Positions 1-10,429 of a DNA stretch of 64,000 bases are shown piece after piece. Numbering within the stretch: the first letter of the stretch is position 1; the number at the start of each line of letters is the position of its first letter. The notes below the pieces were generated by a model that saw only the letters and a program-made list of their open reading frames with translations, did not search any database and had not been told where the DNA came from. The stretch comes from Bimuria novae-zelandiae CBS 107.79 (lineage: Eukaryota > Ascomycota > Dothideomycetes > Pleosporales > Didymosphaeriaceae): contig ML976674.1 of the NCBI GenBank assembly GCA_010015655.1, positions 369,066-433,065 of the forward strand, written 5' to 3'. The position numbers and the translations under genes were made by a program.

Positions 1-203
1 ATCCGAAGGCTATCCGAAGTTCCTAAAGTTGCCAGATCCATGAATCCATGGATTGATGTTCGTCACGTGCATTCATGCTAATCTGAAGCGAACCAATTAA
101 GGCCACGCATATGCGTGGCGCCCTGCCGAAATTTGATAACGGCCCTACAAACCACTACCTGTTCCTCTTGCAAATGATCACGGCCTTAAGAGAATCGCCA
201 TCT

Positions 204-1846
204 ATGGAGGAAGATGACGGCCCGCTGGCCAAACGACTGAAATCGAATGCTTGTCTGCGGTGCGGTAAGCGCAAAGTCACCTGGGCAGCGTCTGCCATTG
301 GGCATTGGCGAATTTGCTGACCAGAGGCACAGCAAAGGTGTGACAACAGCAGGCCATGCGCTAATTGCACTCGATCAAACCGACAGTGCATCGAACCGTC
401 CTTGGGTGCTGAGACACAAAGTTACGGACATGCTGCGCACGATTCGCTGGACTGGCCGACATCGCTTTGCTGGAGGAGCCCGTATCTCGTCTAGAGGACA
501 GCCACTTCGGCCACGATCAAGGAATTCACCGCACCCAGCCAGATCCGCGAGCCGTTCAAAGTTGGCCAACCGGCGCCGCATTGAGTTTCAACCCAGCCTT
601 ACGTTCACCCAGCACATCCTCAGATGCTTGTTCACCTCTCGATCCAGGAGATCATCTCAGCGTTGAGGCCAGGGAAGAATTATTCTCACTCTACATTGAG
701 AAAGTGCACTCAAGATACCCATTTCTTCGCATTGACCATTTGAAACAGAACCTGTACCCTTGTTCAAGGTTTTTCTGCAATTTGATATATTCTATTGGTC
801 TGCTTTTGGGCACTCAGGCCCCGTCAACTCATCCGGCTATAGTGAGGAGTGGTGCTACGATTTTGCAGTTAAGAATCATTTACCTGCAGTCTTTGCGCAA
901 GCGGATCGACTGTTACACATACAAGCTCACCTTCTCTTAAGCATGCGTGCCTTGTTCTCTCCATCCACCGAAGGAATCATTTCCGCCGATTTAACAGTGC
1001 GCTACTGCGTGATGACACAGCTTCATTTAGCTGATTCAGAGCCTCCCGCCACGAATGCCGCAATCAAGATAATGATTCAGATGCGGCGGCGCATTTGCTG
1101 GTCAGCCTACGCCCTCGGCCGGACCGTGGCAGCCGTCTTCAATCTCCCGTTCTGTACCCCCGACTCGCAGATCTCTGTTAACTGTTTGTAAACATCAACA
1201 ACAGCGAGCTCGAGGCTTGCTGTCAGGTAGCTTTCCCCAGCGATCCTCCCAGCTTTCCGGTCTCACAAACGTATCGGCAGCCATGCACGTCGTCTACCGT
1301 CGGCAAATCCAATCGGAGACCCTCAACACAACTCTGCACCGCGACTTTTAGACATCAATGGACACGCATCATCGCTGGCGATTGCGTGTTATCGAGAAAC
1401 TGGATAAATGGCGCTCCCTCTGCCACTGCTATGCTGACAAGGACGTCATCAAATTCTCTAACAGCGAGTGGCTGCATATGATCTACAATTACAGTCTCGC
1501 TATGCTCCACCAACCAACCAAAACAACAGCGAGCAAGTCAGCAGGCGATCGGACCGTGAAAGCGTGCACGCAGACATTGCTTGTCTTCCCGAACTTCCAG
1601 AGGTAGAGGCCGCTGACGGACCTGTAGCTTAGTCTCATCGAACGGTTTAAATGCGGCGTAGCATTGCTATATTGTTTCTTTGCTACGCCGCCGGAGAAAG
1701 GGTCAACCACCTATGAAACGCTGGATGTGTCGGAGGCTGTGCGAGCGTGTAGTATCACCCTGTCGCTTTTGGCGGAAAGGTGGCCACACACGAAATGCGT
1801 ACGCGACAGCTTCGATTTGCTGGCTCGAAAGATTCCGCTGTTTGAA
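204..1846 (+). pseudogene. Zn2Cys6 fungal transcription factor, decayed
   Basis: Reading from the ATG at 204 gives a Zn2Cys6 start (NACLRCGKRK). The second half of the cluster (CDNSRPCANCTRSNRQC) is near 340-400 in another frame, possibly after an intron. Further pieces of a fungal-specific transcription factor domain follow in changing frames: EKVHSRYPFLR near 700, then TVRYCVMTQLHLADSEPP and QMRRRICWSAYALGRT at about 995-1125, a piece at 1358-1606, and a C-terminal piece at 1664-1846 with SEAVRACSITLSLLAERWP. The parts are collinear, but at least three frameshifts and in-frame stops separate them and introns alone do not explain these. The third cysteine of the cluster also reads as Trp. 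I conclude this is a pseudogene of a regulator that would have bound CGG-type sites in the nucleus. The family assignment is firm; the target genes are unknown. Confidence 0.8.
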
Positions 1847-2579
1847 CTGAATGGGACGAAGGCAACGAGCCGCATGCGAGGTGAGTCGGCAGATGCTCTA
1901 AGAGCTCCTGTCTCAAATCGAGCTTCCTGTGGTTCAACGGGGCACTCACCGTGTGGTGCGCGAGATGATGAAAGGAGCTTCCCACGACTTCTAAACACAC
2001 TAGCGATGACGAGCACGTGCATTAGGTTGAGGCTCTTGAAGCTGCGGATATAGGCGCAGACATCGGATCACATTGCTCCGGCATGATTGAGATATTCTTC
2101 CAGCCATTTACACCCCAACATATGCTCGTGGACGGTGTAGTGGATACGGCAGGCCAGTTCGATCGATCTTCCATATGGTTTCCAGGTGACTTTAATCTCG
2201 ACGCTTCTTTCTAGTAAGAAAGTTGATGATCGAAGTCTGAAGCGAGGCTAACAGCTGCAGGAATCAACATGGCGATCGGTGACTACCAAGCGGATGGAGA
2301 TAGCCGAACGTTTTTATGCAGAGGCGCGTTACCCCACCATCCGGATCGGAACCCTGCCATTCTTACACGCAGTATTGCAGTCCAAATGCGGCAAAGACGC
2401 CAGAACGCTATACTCAGCCTTGTAGTATTCATGTCATAGTCCAAATAGAGAGCCACGTGTCCAAGCGCGAGAGGTTGCGCCGCAGTCGTCTCACCGTCTC
2501 TCCGCACCGCCACCTCAGCCTTGGAAGACGTATCAAATACGACATGTCTGCAGCCAGATCCCACAGATAACGCCCAAAA
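1847..2579. other. Intergenic, no gene seen
   Basis: Only short overlapping ORFs on both strands, none with a recognisable motif. It probably holds the decayed 3' side of the Zn2Cys6 pseudogene and the promoter of the gene starting at 2580. Confidence 0.5.
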
Positions 2580-3431
2580 ATGCCTTCCGACTTCACTCCC
2601 ATATCGCGAGATGTCCGCCACACACGCTTGCTCCTCAACTCCCTTGGCCTCCCCTTCGAGATTATCCTGCCCATTCTCGACTACGCAGGCTACTGGACGA
2701 GCCGTACCACCTCACGCTTTCGCCCTTTGAAGCTCCGGAACCGGAAGTACACCCCTTCCAACTCCAGCGCCGTAGCTTACCTGGCTACACGCGTGTCTCT
2801 ACGCAGCACAAGCGAGGGGGAACTGCCCGAGGTTCGCGGGGTGAACTTCAGTATCTTAAGCCACGCGCAGAACGGTACAAGTGAGCCTACCCGCGGCATG
2901 TACGACACGTCTAGCTGGTTTGAGGTTAGTGTTGTACGCGGGGATCTCCCTCAATGGCCCCCGGTATTCGCAGACGTCGAGGCTGCGAGGACGCACTGCA
3001 AAGATGTGACTTTTATACCAAGGGGGGGTGAGGATTGCGAAGAAAATAGAGGCCACTGCGACGAGCGGGAAAAGGTGATGCGGGCGGGCGAGGGAAAAGA
3101 AGAGCGACCAGATGAGGGGACGTATGCGTGGTATTTGCAAGGGAATCCGGTGGTGTCTGGATCTCACAATGTGAATGAGCTGGACATGGAACATCGGGTG
3201 CGCTGGGAAGGGGCACACTCAGAGGGAAATGAGGGCGCAGGCAAGGGAGAGGGATTTGTGGATTGTTTGCGGGACGGGGACTGGATTGTGTTGTGGGCGA
3301 GGGTGAAGGTAAGTTGTTTCGAAGCTGGCAGTCTGCGATGGTTTTCTAATATCATTCGCTAGCGTCAAGGCTGGGAAAATCATGTATACAGCGCGAACAT
3401 CTCCGTACGATACACGATCGGAGACGAATAG
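2580..3431 (+). CDS. Conserved-looking hypothetical protein, two exons
   Basis: Exon 1 is 2580-3308 and exon 2 is 3363-3431. The 54-nt intron (3309-3362) begins GTAAGT, has a TCTAAT branch-like site and ends in TAG; splicing keeps the frame and gives 265 residues. Without splicing the frame runs into a stop just past the acceptor, so the spliced model is preferred. The N-terminus has LPFEIILPILDYAGYW, which resembles the start of fungal F-box-like or ankyrin-associated proteins, but I do not assign it to a domain. The C-terminus (DGDWIVLWARVK joined to RQGWENHVYSANISVRYTIG) looks like a conserved fungal C-terminal block. There is no signal peptide or membrane segment. The middle is acidic and Gly/Glu rich. 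Function unknown. It faces the J-domain gene tail to tail. Confidence 0.72.
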
Positions 3432-3740
3432 AAAGATTCACCAGCACAAGGGCGAGGCCGTCGGAAGAGCCAGTTTGGAAGTTCAGGTACAAAAGATTGT
3501 AATCTTGGGTCACTTGAGCATTAGAAAGAACTTATTGAAGGATATGACATGTTTGCAATTATTGGGTCAAGACTCTACAATAAAAAGTACTGCGAAGCCA
3601 ACCAGTGACGACGCATTAAGGAACGGAAGTGTCGTACGACAAGAGCCACTCAGTGGCACTACAATACTACAAGCAAGAGAAGCGTGATGGACTTACAAAG
3701 TGCGGAAGAACGACTCGTCCTCAACTTCCTTCGTCGGAAT
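3432..3740. other. Convergent intergenic region
   Basis: This 309-nt gap lies between two convergent genes and presumably holds both 3' UTRs. No further gene is visible. Confidence 0.5.
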
Positions 3741-4832
3741 CTACTTCGCACACTTGCGCCACTCCACGATCGAAGCGTGCTCAACGCCGCACTTCGAACA
3801 CGCCCTCTTCACATTGGGCCTAGCAGTAATGCTGTCCTCGCCATACTTCTCGCGAGGAGTCGGAGGAGTATCGTCAGCATATGCATTACCGCCAGCGCCC
3901 CACTTACCAAGTGGAGGAGCCCCGGCTTTAGCACGCACACGTGCAACGTGCTCAGATTCGCGGCGAGCCTGCTTTTCAGCTCTAGCCTTCTTCTTTTCCT
4001 TCTCGGCGCGCACGGCAGCTGCCTTTGCATCGATTTGTTGTCTAGCAGACTCCTTACGGGTCTTTTCGTCAGCACGAGAAGCCGCCGGTGAAACAGCGGC
4101 AGCGCTCTGAGAAGGAGCAGCTCGAGGTACTGCCTTAGCCGGCGTCGCAACACGAGTCCTATACGAGTTCATAGTAGCAGGCCGCGCCACAGCAGGCTTT
4201 CCGTGCTTCGCACCAGGGGTCTTGGGCCTCGACATATCCTGAAGCCAAATAACGTGCTCGCACTCCCGCCGCTCAATCTTCGCCTGGTACGCCTGGATCT
4301 GCACCGCACAGTACGCCCGCAGGTATCCGTAACTCTCAACATCACCGTCATACTTCGCCGCCATCTCCGTCCAGATCTGCAGCATGAACTTCAGCCCCGC
4401 AACATCCATCCCGGCATCCTCGATGTCGCGCTTAGCCCGCTGCTCACGGAGATACGCAAGGTCCTGCTCGACCTTTGCCTTCAAGGCGCGCTTCTCTTCC
4501 GGAGAGGTCAAGTGGATAGTGGTGTGTCGCTTTCGCGGAGCCGAGGCAGGCGTTGAGGGACGGTGGAAAGTCGATCGCTGGATATCGACGCGGTTCCCGT
4601 GGCGCTCGAGCTCGCAGTCGTAAGCAGCCTTCATGTTAGGGTTTCCGAGCACGTCGTACGCGGCCTGGATACGGCAGAAGATGGCCGAGTGCTCTGCGCG
4701 GGCTTCAGCGGAAAGGTGAACTATCTTGTCCGGGTGGTGGTTTAGCACGAGGACCTTGTAGGCGGCGCGGATGACGGATTGTTCGGCGGCTTTGGTCACG
4801 CCGAGGGTCGTGTAATGGGTTTCTGTAGCCAT
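3741..4832 (-). CDS. J-domain (DnaJ/Hsp40-type) co-chaperone
   Basis: A single-exon 363-residue protein. The J domain is at about residues 5-75: HYTTLGVTKAA, then the HPD tripeptide at residues 33-35 (NHHPDK), then FCRIQAAYDVLGNPNMKAAYD. HPD is the motif that stimulates Hsp70 ATPase activity, so the role is to load clients on a cytosolic or nuclear Hsp70. After the J domain comes a charged region with long K/R/E/A helices (EEKRALKAKVEQDLAYLREQ and, near residue 260-310, DEKTRKESARQQ and EKEKKKARAEKQARRE) that should be helical or coiled. The extreme C-terminus has three cysteines (ACSKCGVEHASIVEWRKC), possibly a small zinc-binding end. There is no Gly/Phe region, DnaJ zinc finger or signal peptide, so this is a class C type J-protein. 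The start ATG directly precedes the J domain. Specific clients unknown. Confidence 0.9.
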   Translation of the reverse strand: MATETHYTTLGVTKAAEQSVIRAAYKVLVLNHHPDKIVHLSAEARAEHSAIFCRIQAAYDVLGNPNMKAAYDCELERHGNRVDIQRSTFHRPSTPASAPRKRHTTIHLTSPEEKRALKAKVEQDLAYLREQRAKRDIEDAGMDVAGLKFMLQIWTEMAAKYDGDVESYGYLRAYCAVQIQAYQAKIERRECEHVIWLQDMSRPKTPGAKHGKPAVARPATMNSYRTRVATPAKAVPRAAPSQSAAAVSPAASRADEKTRKESARQQIDAKAAAVRAEKEKKKARAEKQARRESEHVARVRAKAGAPPLGKWGAGGNAYADDTPPTPREKYGEDSITARPNVKRACSKCGVEHASIVEWRKCAK

Positions 4833-6559
4833 TTTTAATTCCAGATTTAAAGTTGTTGGTTTGTTAGTTTGATGCTGTGTTTGTTTGTCTTGGAAGATGA
4901 TTAGAACAAGGGCAGCGTTCCCTTTTTGTATTACATTGATGGGTTGTGTACATTGTTTGAACGTCTTATTTTAGCGATTGTCTCACAATGTCTGTCCTGC
5001 TTTGTAGTGACCGTGGTGTCTACACAACGCTATCAGTAGGGTTGGGCGCGGCTTCACAATGCTGAGTGGGATATACACGTCTCCAAGATTACGCCTACAG
5101 ACTGCCGTTCCTGCCATCAAAATGGGAACACCTGCCATCGAAGTGGGAGCATGTCTCCTCGGGCGTCGTAGAGACGATGTCATCTGGGCAGATGGGGCTG
5201 TCAAACGGACGCGGGCATATTGGTGTGGATGAGAGGGAGAGCGAAAATGCAACGAGTCGTAGGAGCGGATCGCAAGAGAGCATGGCGAGATGGTTTGGAC
5301 GATCTGGTCTGCCGTCAGGCATGCCTTCAACCCCTAATCTGACGACTCACACGACAGGTTTAGTGACTCCGATTGTTTTACGTGATGGCTCGAAAAGTTA
5401 GGGCTGGACCGTGGGTAGTGGGGGCTGTAAAGCAAGCGGACGAGCCCGACAACGACGTGTGCCACGGAGCTGGCACTGAGCAAGTCCAGACGGAGGAAAC
5501 GCTCGCATGGGACTTTGATACAGCGGATACATAGTAATTTTCGGTCGGGAGCAGCCTCTTGAAGATGTCATATGGTGAGCGCAGATTGGGAAATGGCGTG
5601 CTCGAGTGGGTCTCGAGGTCTCTGCGATTTTGTTCAAAGGGACCGTGACCACTAACATCGTGAAAAATTTCACGACGGCACCCACGTTGTTCGGTACTGC
5701 CGAGCATTCATCGGTTCTAGTCCTGCTATGTAGGTGCAGACCTACAGCTTTGGAGCGGCCTCGACCTCCACGTTGAGATCGGTCACATGACGGCGCGCGT
5801 GGCTGAACAAGGTCGCATGACTAACGCCGGTATAGCGGAGGGTTCTCTTGATATCAATTCCCATTCTGTGTCTCGCATCTGCGAGAAGAGTGTGCAGTGT
5901 GACGTACTGGTTTTCGAACCAGTGAGAAGGCTGCTGATATAACGATGCTTAAGGAACAACATGAAAATTGCGCGATCCGCATCGTGACCATCCCTCGTGA
6001 AAAACACGCTGTGCCATCAGGCCAGAGATTAGCGCTGACGATGTGAATGGGCGCTCCTCGGGATGCAACCCACACCTTACGTACCGCTAAGCGGACGTGG
6101 GGGCTGCAGGGCCTACCTTGCAAGAGCTGGAAGCTCTGCAAGCTCTTGGAAGACGTACAGAGCAACAAAGAAATAGGTAGGCGCGTAGTAAAAGTGCAGA
6201 TGCATACGGGCAGCAGCGCAACATATAGAAGCCGTGTTTTCGCAACACCAGTAGCGCCCTGGAAATGGCGACATGGTCCACTTTCCGAGCGGGACGAGCG
6301 AGAACGAGCAAGCCCTATGCGACAAGTGTGGGGAACACGGACAGCTTTGTCTGGCGGGCAAAATGCGCTGCGAAAAAGCGCTGTTGTTTTAATAGGCAGG
6401 CTTCCTTCCTCCTGCATGCTTGTCCTGTTCCCAGCTCGACTCGCCAACCGATAACGTCCTGCAAACTCTACTCCACCCAAGCAAGCTCCGCCATCATAGA
6501 AACCATCGCAACACCACACCCACACCACGAGTGCCGCATGCCAGCGACAGGACTGATGG
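4833..6559. other. Long intergenic region, upstream of J-protein and bZIP genes
   Basis: The J-protein gene and the bZIP gene are divergent, so this 1.7-kb stretch contains both promoters. Several ORFs of 70-220 codons occur on both strands, including a 224-codon minus-strand frame at 5854-6528, but none has a domain, consistent codon pattern or believable start. Long upstream regions are common for fungal regulatory genes, so part may be the bZIP 5' leader. No gene called. Confidence 0.5.
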
Positions 6560-7569
6560 ATGGGTATGCCGCAAATCTATCCTCTGCAAGCATCTGGAGC
6601 TCCGACCTTCGTCGCCGAATCTGCGAGTCTGAATTCGTTTGGATTTGATGAGATTGCGCCGCCCGTTGACCCCGACATTATGGATCGCGGATGGTACAAC
6701 GGCCCGGAATACTATCCTCATACTGCCATGCATGCGCAGTCGCCGCTGTCAAGCGCCGACGACGTGCTCACCACGGTTGGCTTCAGCTATGCGTCGCACA
6801 CGGTACCCGTCAGCGAGGCCCTGGCAGGTATGTCGACATCTCTTTTCCGCCCCTCTCCAATTTTTCCATCCAAGCAGCCGTCGTCGGTACCTGTACCGCC
6901 CTCGCCATTCCTTGAGGCCTGCCTTCTTGCGTCTCGGGGTTCGCGCTGTGCAATCGCGCCATACTCGCTAGCTCTTTCGTCATCGCCTGTTCCCGCGCTG
7001 CTCCCGTCCGAGGTGCAACAACTCCATCGTGTCCGCCACAATGGAGTTCCCTTTACCCCACGAATTTACCTACGTGCTCTTGATGCGAACGTTCAGGCTG
7101 ATGCCGAGAAAAAGGCTCGCAATACCCTCCACTTAGCCCACACATGAACGGTCACGCGTTCCCGCGGTATCACGACCATGGTGCGCCACGGGTCGAGGAT
7201 CTGGCGCCCATTTCCCCTCTGCAGCCACATTACAGCGGTACTGCCTTCCCTACGCCATATCCGGACAGCACTGCGTCATCGGCGCCCAGCGAGGACGCTA
7301 TCATTGCCGATGTCGAAGAGGATAAGCGCAAACGCAACCAGGCGGCGTCCGCGCGATTCCGGCAGAAGAAGAAGCAACGCGAACAGCAGATGATGGAACA
7401 GACGCGTGAAATCCAGGAGAAAAACAAGAGACTGGAACTAGAAATGGAGACGTTGAAGCGAGAGAATACTTTCCTGAAGAAGCTCTTGGTGGAGAAGATC
7501 GATAATATGTCGCCTGAAGACCGGGCATTGCTGCTGAAAACGACAGATGGGGCAAAGGAGAAGGAATGA
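6560..7569 (+). CDS. bZIP transcription factor (CYS-3/MetR/Zip1-like)
   Basis: Exon 1 (6560-6827) starts MGMPQIYPLQ and ends at a GTATGT donor. Exon 2 resumes at about 7109 or 7115 and ends at 7569, giving roughly 240 residues. The C-terminal part carries the bZIP: basic region RKRNQAASARFRQKKKQRE with the N-x7-R core, then a leucine-zipper helix (EIQEKNKRLELEMETLKREN, then TFLKKLLVEKID). This pattern is closest to the fungal sulphur-control/ATF4-like bZIPs (CYS-3, MetR, Zip1) that activate sulphur or cadmium-response genes; that is family knowledge and not proven here. The N-terminal half is a low-complexity activation-type region rich in Pro, Ser and Tyr. The intron would be about 281-287 nt, long for this gene set, so a small extra exon or two introns are possible. 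Both acceptors keep the frame; the downstream one has a better-spaced CTGAT branch site. Confidence 0.82.
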
Positions 7570-7741
7570 GCGGATCCACGGGGCGGCCGAGCAGTTATAT
7601 ACGACATTCCATTTCTCGCGATGGGCCGAGGGGCAGGCGCGCGGCCGAGAGGCGCCCGACGCCGACGAGCCGAGAGCGAATCACGACTTACGAAACTCCA
7701 CCTTGTCACGATGGAAGCGATAGTGAGGGCCCGACAATGAT

Positions 7742-8253
7742 TTATTCTTCATTTTTACAGGAAATATTTCCGTGGACGTAGGGATAGCTAATCAGGTCGA
7801 TTGATCCAATGTTCCTCCTCCGTTGTTCATCTCTCGACTGCTCACAAAGTGCTGCCCACATGCGCCATATCAACCCAGAATGTAAGCAGGGCACACGGAG
7901 TTGTAAAAGGAAAGGGCAGCTACTCAATGGCGACAAGGCTAGTCGTGGAACTCAACTTTCTTACGTTACCAACGACATCTTCCGCACTGTAACCAGCTCG
8001 GGTACAGGTCTCGACCAAAGGGTAGAACTCGGTGTTGGCGCAGAAGCAGGTGGTCTCTTCAAAATTGGGATCGCAATCGGTCGGATCAAGGGTGTCTGTG
8101 ATGTCGCATCGAGTATTAGAACGGAGCTCGGCCGGCAAACGGCACACGTAAGCATGTCCAGATGAATAGATAAAATCAACTAACAGCGGAAACAGGTGCT
8201 CCAGAGATGCCAAGCGCAACGACAACGGGGAAAAGCAGAGCGATAGAAGTCAT
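7742..8253 (-). pseudogene. CFEM-domain fragment (probably from a PTH11-type receptor), truncated
   Basis: On the minus strand an ATG at 8253 opens a signal-peptide-like stretch (MTSIALLFPVVVALGISGAP). A CFEM-like cysteine pattern lies at about 7970-8120: TRC, then TDC, then TTCFCANTEFYPLVETC, then GYSAEDV. In CFEM domains the position before SAED is Cys; here it is Tyr (a TGY to TAY change). A GT-AG intron at 7852-7969 joins SAEDVV in frame to ALCEQSRDEQRRRNIG, which resembles the segment before the first membrane helix of CFEM-containing PTH11-like receptors. After that the frame ends at 7742 and no seven-helix region follows before the bZIP gene. The junction between signal peptide and CFEM is also broken. 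I read it as a truncated receptor or CFEM remnant. A tiny expressed CFEM protein is the alternative. Confidence 0.5.
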
Positions 8254-9212
8254 AGAGAAGCGTGTTGGCGCAGATATACACGTACCAGGCAATTCAACAA
8301 GGTTAAGAACGTGCAGTGAGGTACCGCTCCACCATGATGCCACGATGTCCCGTTTACACTTGTATCCTCACCAAGTCAACCATCGTGGTCATCTCCATTC
8401 TAACACTGCTTCAGTCTCCTCTGCGTTTACTTGCTTCTTTTAACGACCTCGCAGCTTCCCCTTTTGTGTCATGCTTCAATCGCCTTCTCGGCTCAATTAT
8501 ACACCGCTGGCTCTCACTTTCCATTCAACGGAGATATGGTCAATGGAAATGGTATTTAAAGGGATGTGTGATTGTCCGCCTCGTTGCATTGTATCGTAAA
8601 ACGATATGTTCGCTATGTACCTGTGGACTATCCCAGGCTAACTTCCTTCCAATTGCAGGGGATGCTTCATTCCCCATGACAATCGCTGGAGTAGTAGAGC
8701 CGATGCGGCTTGAATGAATTGTTGGGTCTCTGATCATCATGCTGCGCTCGGTAAGTTTTACCTTCGAAATGGTAGTGCACTCGTGGAGTTGACAGACATC
8801 AAATTTCACGTTCGTCATCTGCCCAGAGAGCTTCACCCTCCACCCAGTGCTCTTGCCATGCCTTGCCGCTCAGCTCGGGAAGGGGCCATAAATTCTAGAT
8901 CATGCTAGGATCGGTGACCTCAGGACGATTCCTACGTATCCAATCCTCCCAGAAGTTGTCGCCTCGTCCGCAAAGATCCACCCAAGCGCGAAGTTTCCGG
9001 CCTGGGAAGTCGTGCCTTGGTGACTAGGGCGATCGTGAAATTGGTTTTGTCCTGTTGGAAATACAGGTCTGGTTGCTCGAAGGTGTGGTGACTTGTCTTC
9101 ACTGTGGGTAAAGCTGCGTCAGCAAGCCCCATAGCAGAGTCAGCTTGAAACTGATGGCGTGCCGGTGTTCTGCTTACCAGGTAGGAATCCGTAGACCTGA
9201 AGATGCAAATCC
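8254..9212. other. Intergenic, no gene recognised
   Basis: Short ORFs occur on both strands (for example 8316-8717 plus and 8932-9276 minus) without recognisable motifs. The right part may contain the decayed N-terminus of the F-box-like pseudogene that follows. Confidence 0.45.
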
Positions 9213-10429
9213 TTGGGTAACATTTTCCATCTTGATTATACCCCTCAGAGTTTAGAGCGACTTCGGCAGGTTTCAAATCATCCTATCTCCAAGATGGCCA
9301 TTCGCAAACTGCGTTTTGAGTACTGGCCATGGGTCCCACTTCATCGGCCTGAAGCCGACCACCATGAAGTGTACGCAGATCAGACTAGCCTTTTGGTAAG
9401 CCCCACATCCATGGTCAAAGTCTGGATACCGCGTTCTGTAGCCTGGCCAAGTCTTCAATTCTCCTTGCGGTCCGCAGTCTAATTCCCGTAGGAGTTTGAA
9501 CTGAGCGGAGCGGGTCCCCTGGTAATATCCGCTGCCCTCACTTCGCTGCCCAAACTTGAGGCCATCAACTTTGGAAACCTCCTAGAGTATCAGTCTGAAC
9601 ACAGTACCAGTGAAGACGAACGAATATCTAAAACAAATGTTTTCCGCCAGGTTTTTGCGGCGGTATCGCAGGCCAGAATCTCTTTGCGGGCGGTCGAAAT
9701 GAATCCGATCGACCGTGGAATAAAAGCCCAGGCGCTCGAACTTTCCAGTTTGCTGCCCTTCCCTTCAGTCAACTCCAGATCTTCCACATTGCTGTATCTC
9801 GGCCACCCCGTGAATCGGACTGGAATAACTATGAGGTCGTGGCAAACCTAATCTTGCGGATGCCCCTCCTAAAGGACCTCAGACTTCACATTCAAGACGA
9901 GAAGGGTTTAGACAGGGCGGAATCCCTGAACCTGGATCCTTTCATACGTGCTGAACCTCGGAACCCGGGTCTAGAGGGTGTTAGGTTTGGGGGCGTTGCA
10001 TTCAACTTGGCCATGTCGGATGGTTTTCTCAGGCACCACTGGAGAACTTTGACAAGCCTTGATCTTTATAACTGTGACTTGAAGACTGTGCCCGACAGTC
10101 AACAGGTGCGCGGAAATTTTCAAAGCCGCACCTGGCCCGATTTCATCGAGGGGCTGAAAGGTTTCCCATTACTGCGCAACCTTTACGTCTTCTAGCTTGG
10201 GTTTGGCGGAAACCGTTGCTACTTTCCGCCTTGTGGGGATATTGAGGTCAATGATTATCGTGTACGATCAAAGCTTGATGCTGAAGCGTGGAATCTATTG
10301 ACTGTACAGCGTTTCGAAGCGTCCGTGTGCGAATTCGAAGACATGCAGTCCCGCCTGGAAGATCTAAGACGAGATATCCACGTCAGCAGCCTCAGTTGGG
10401 AAACAGACGATGATGAAACGTACGAATGA
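9213..10429 (+). pseudogene. F-box/LRR-like protein gene, decayed
   Basis: The first clear piece is at about 9216-9350 (IFHLDYTPQSLERLRQVSNH, then RKLRFEYWPW), which resembles the segment after the F-box in fungal F-box proteins. A second piece (9491-9846) contains PLVISAALTSLPKLEAINFG in one frame. The third continues in another frame from about 9770: FSQLQIFHIAVSRPPRESDW, then ILRMPLLKDLRLHI and LTSLDLYNCDLK, all leucine-rich. That frame meets a TAG at 10193-10195 right after LRNLYVF, yet reads on in the same frame with sensible coding (LGFGGNRCYFPPCGDIEVND) to a TGA at 10427-10429. One frameshift near 9740 and one in-frame stop therefore break it, and no clean F-box start is visible. The intact form would be a substrate adaptor of SCF-type ubiquitin ligases by family analogy. 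Confidence 0.6.

Noticed and set aside
5906..5923. Hairpin ACTGGTTTTCGAACCAGT, first taken for a tRNA T-arm or terminator
   Set aside because: No acceptor stem or anticodon arm around it and no U-run; an isolated palindrome.
5854..6528. 224-codon minus ORF upstream of the bZIP gene
   Set aside because: No domain, erratic composition, and it covers the likely bZIP promoter and leader.
7230..7709. 159-codon minus ORF over the bZIP exon
   Set aside because: Ser/Arg/Phe-rich mirror of the bZIP coding strand.
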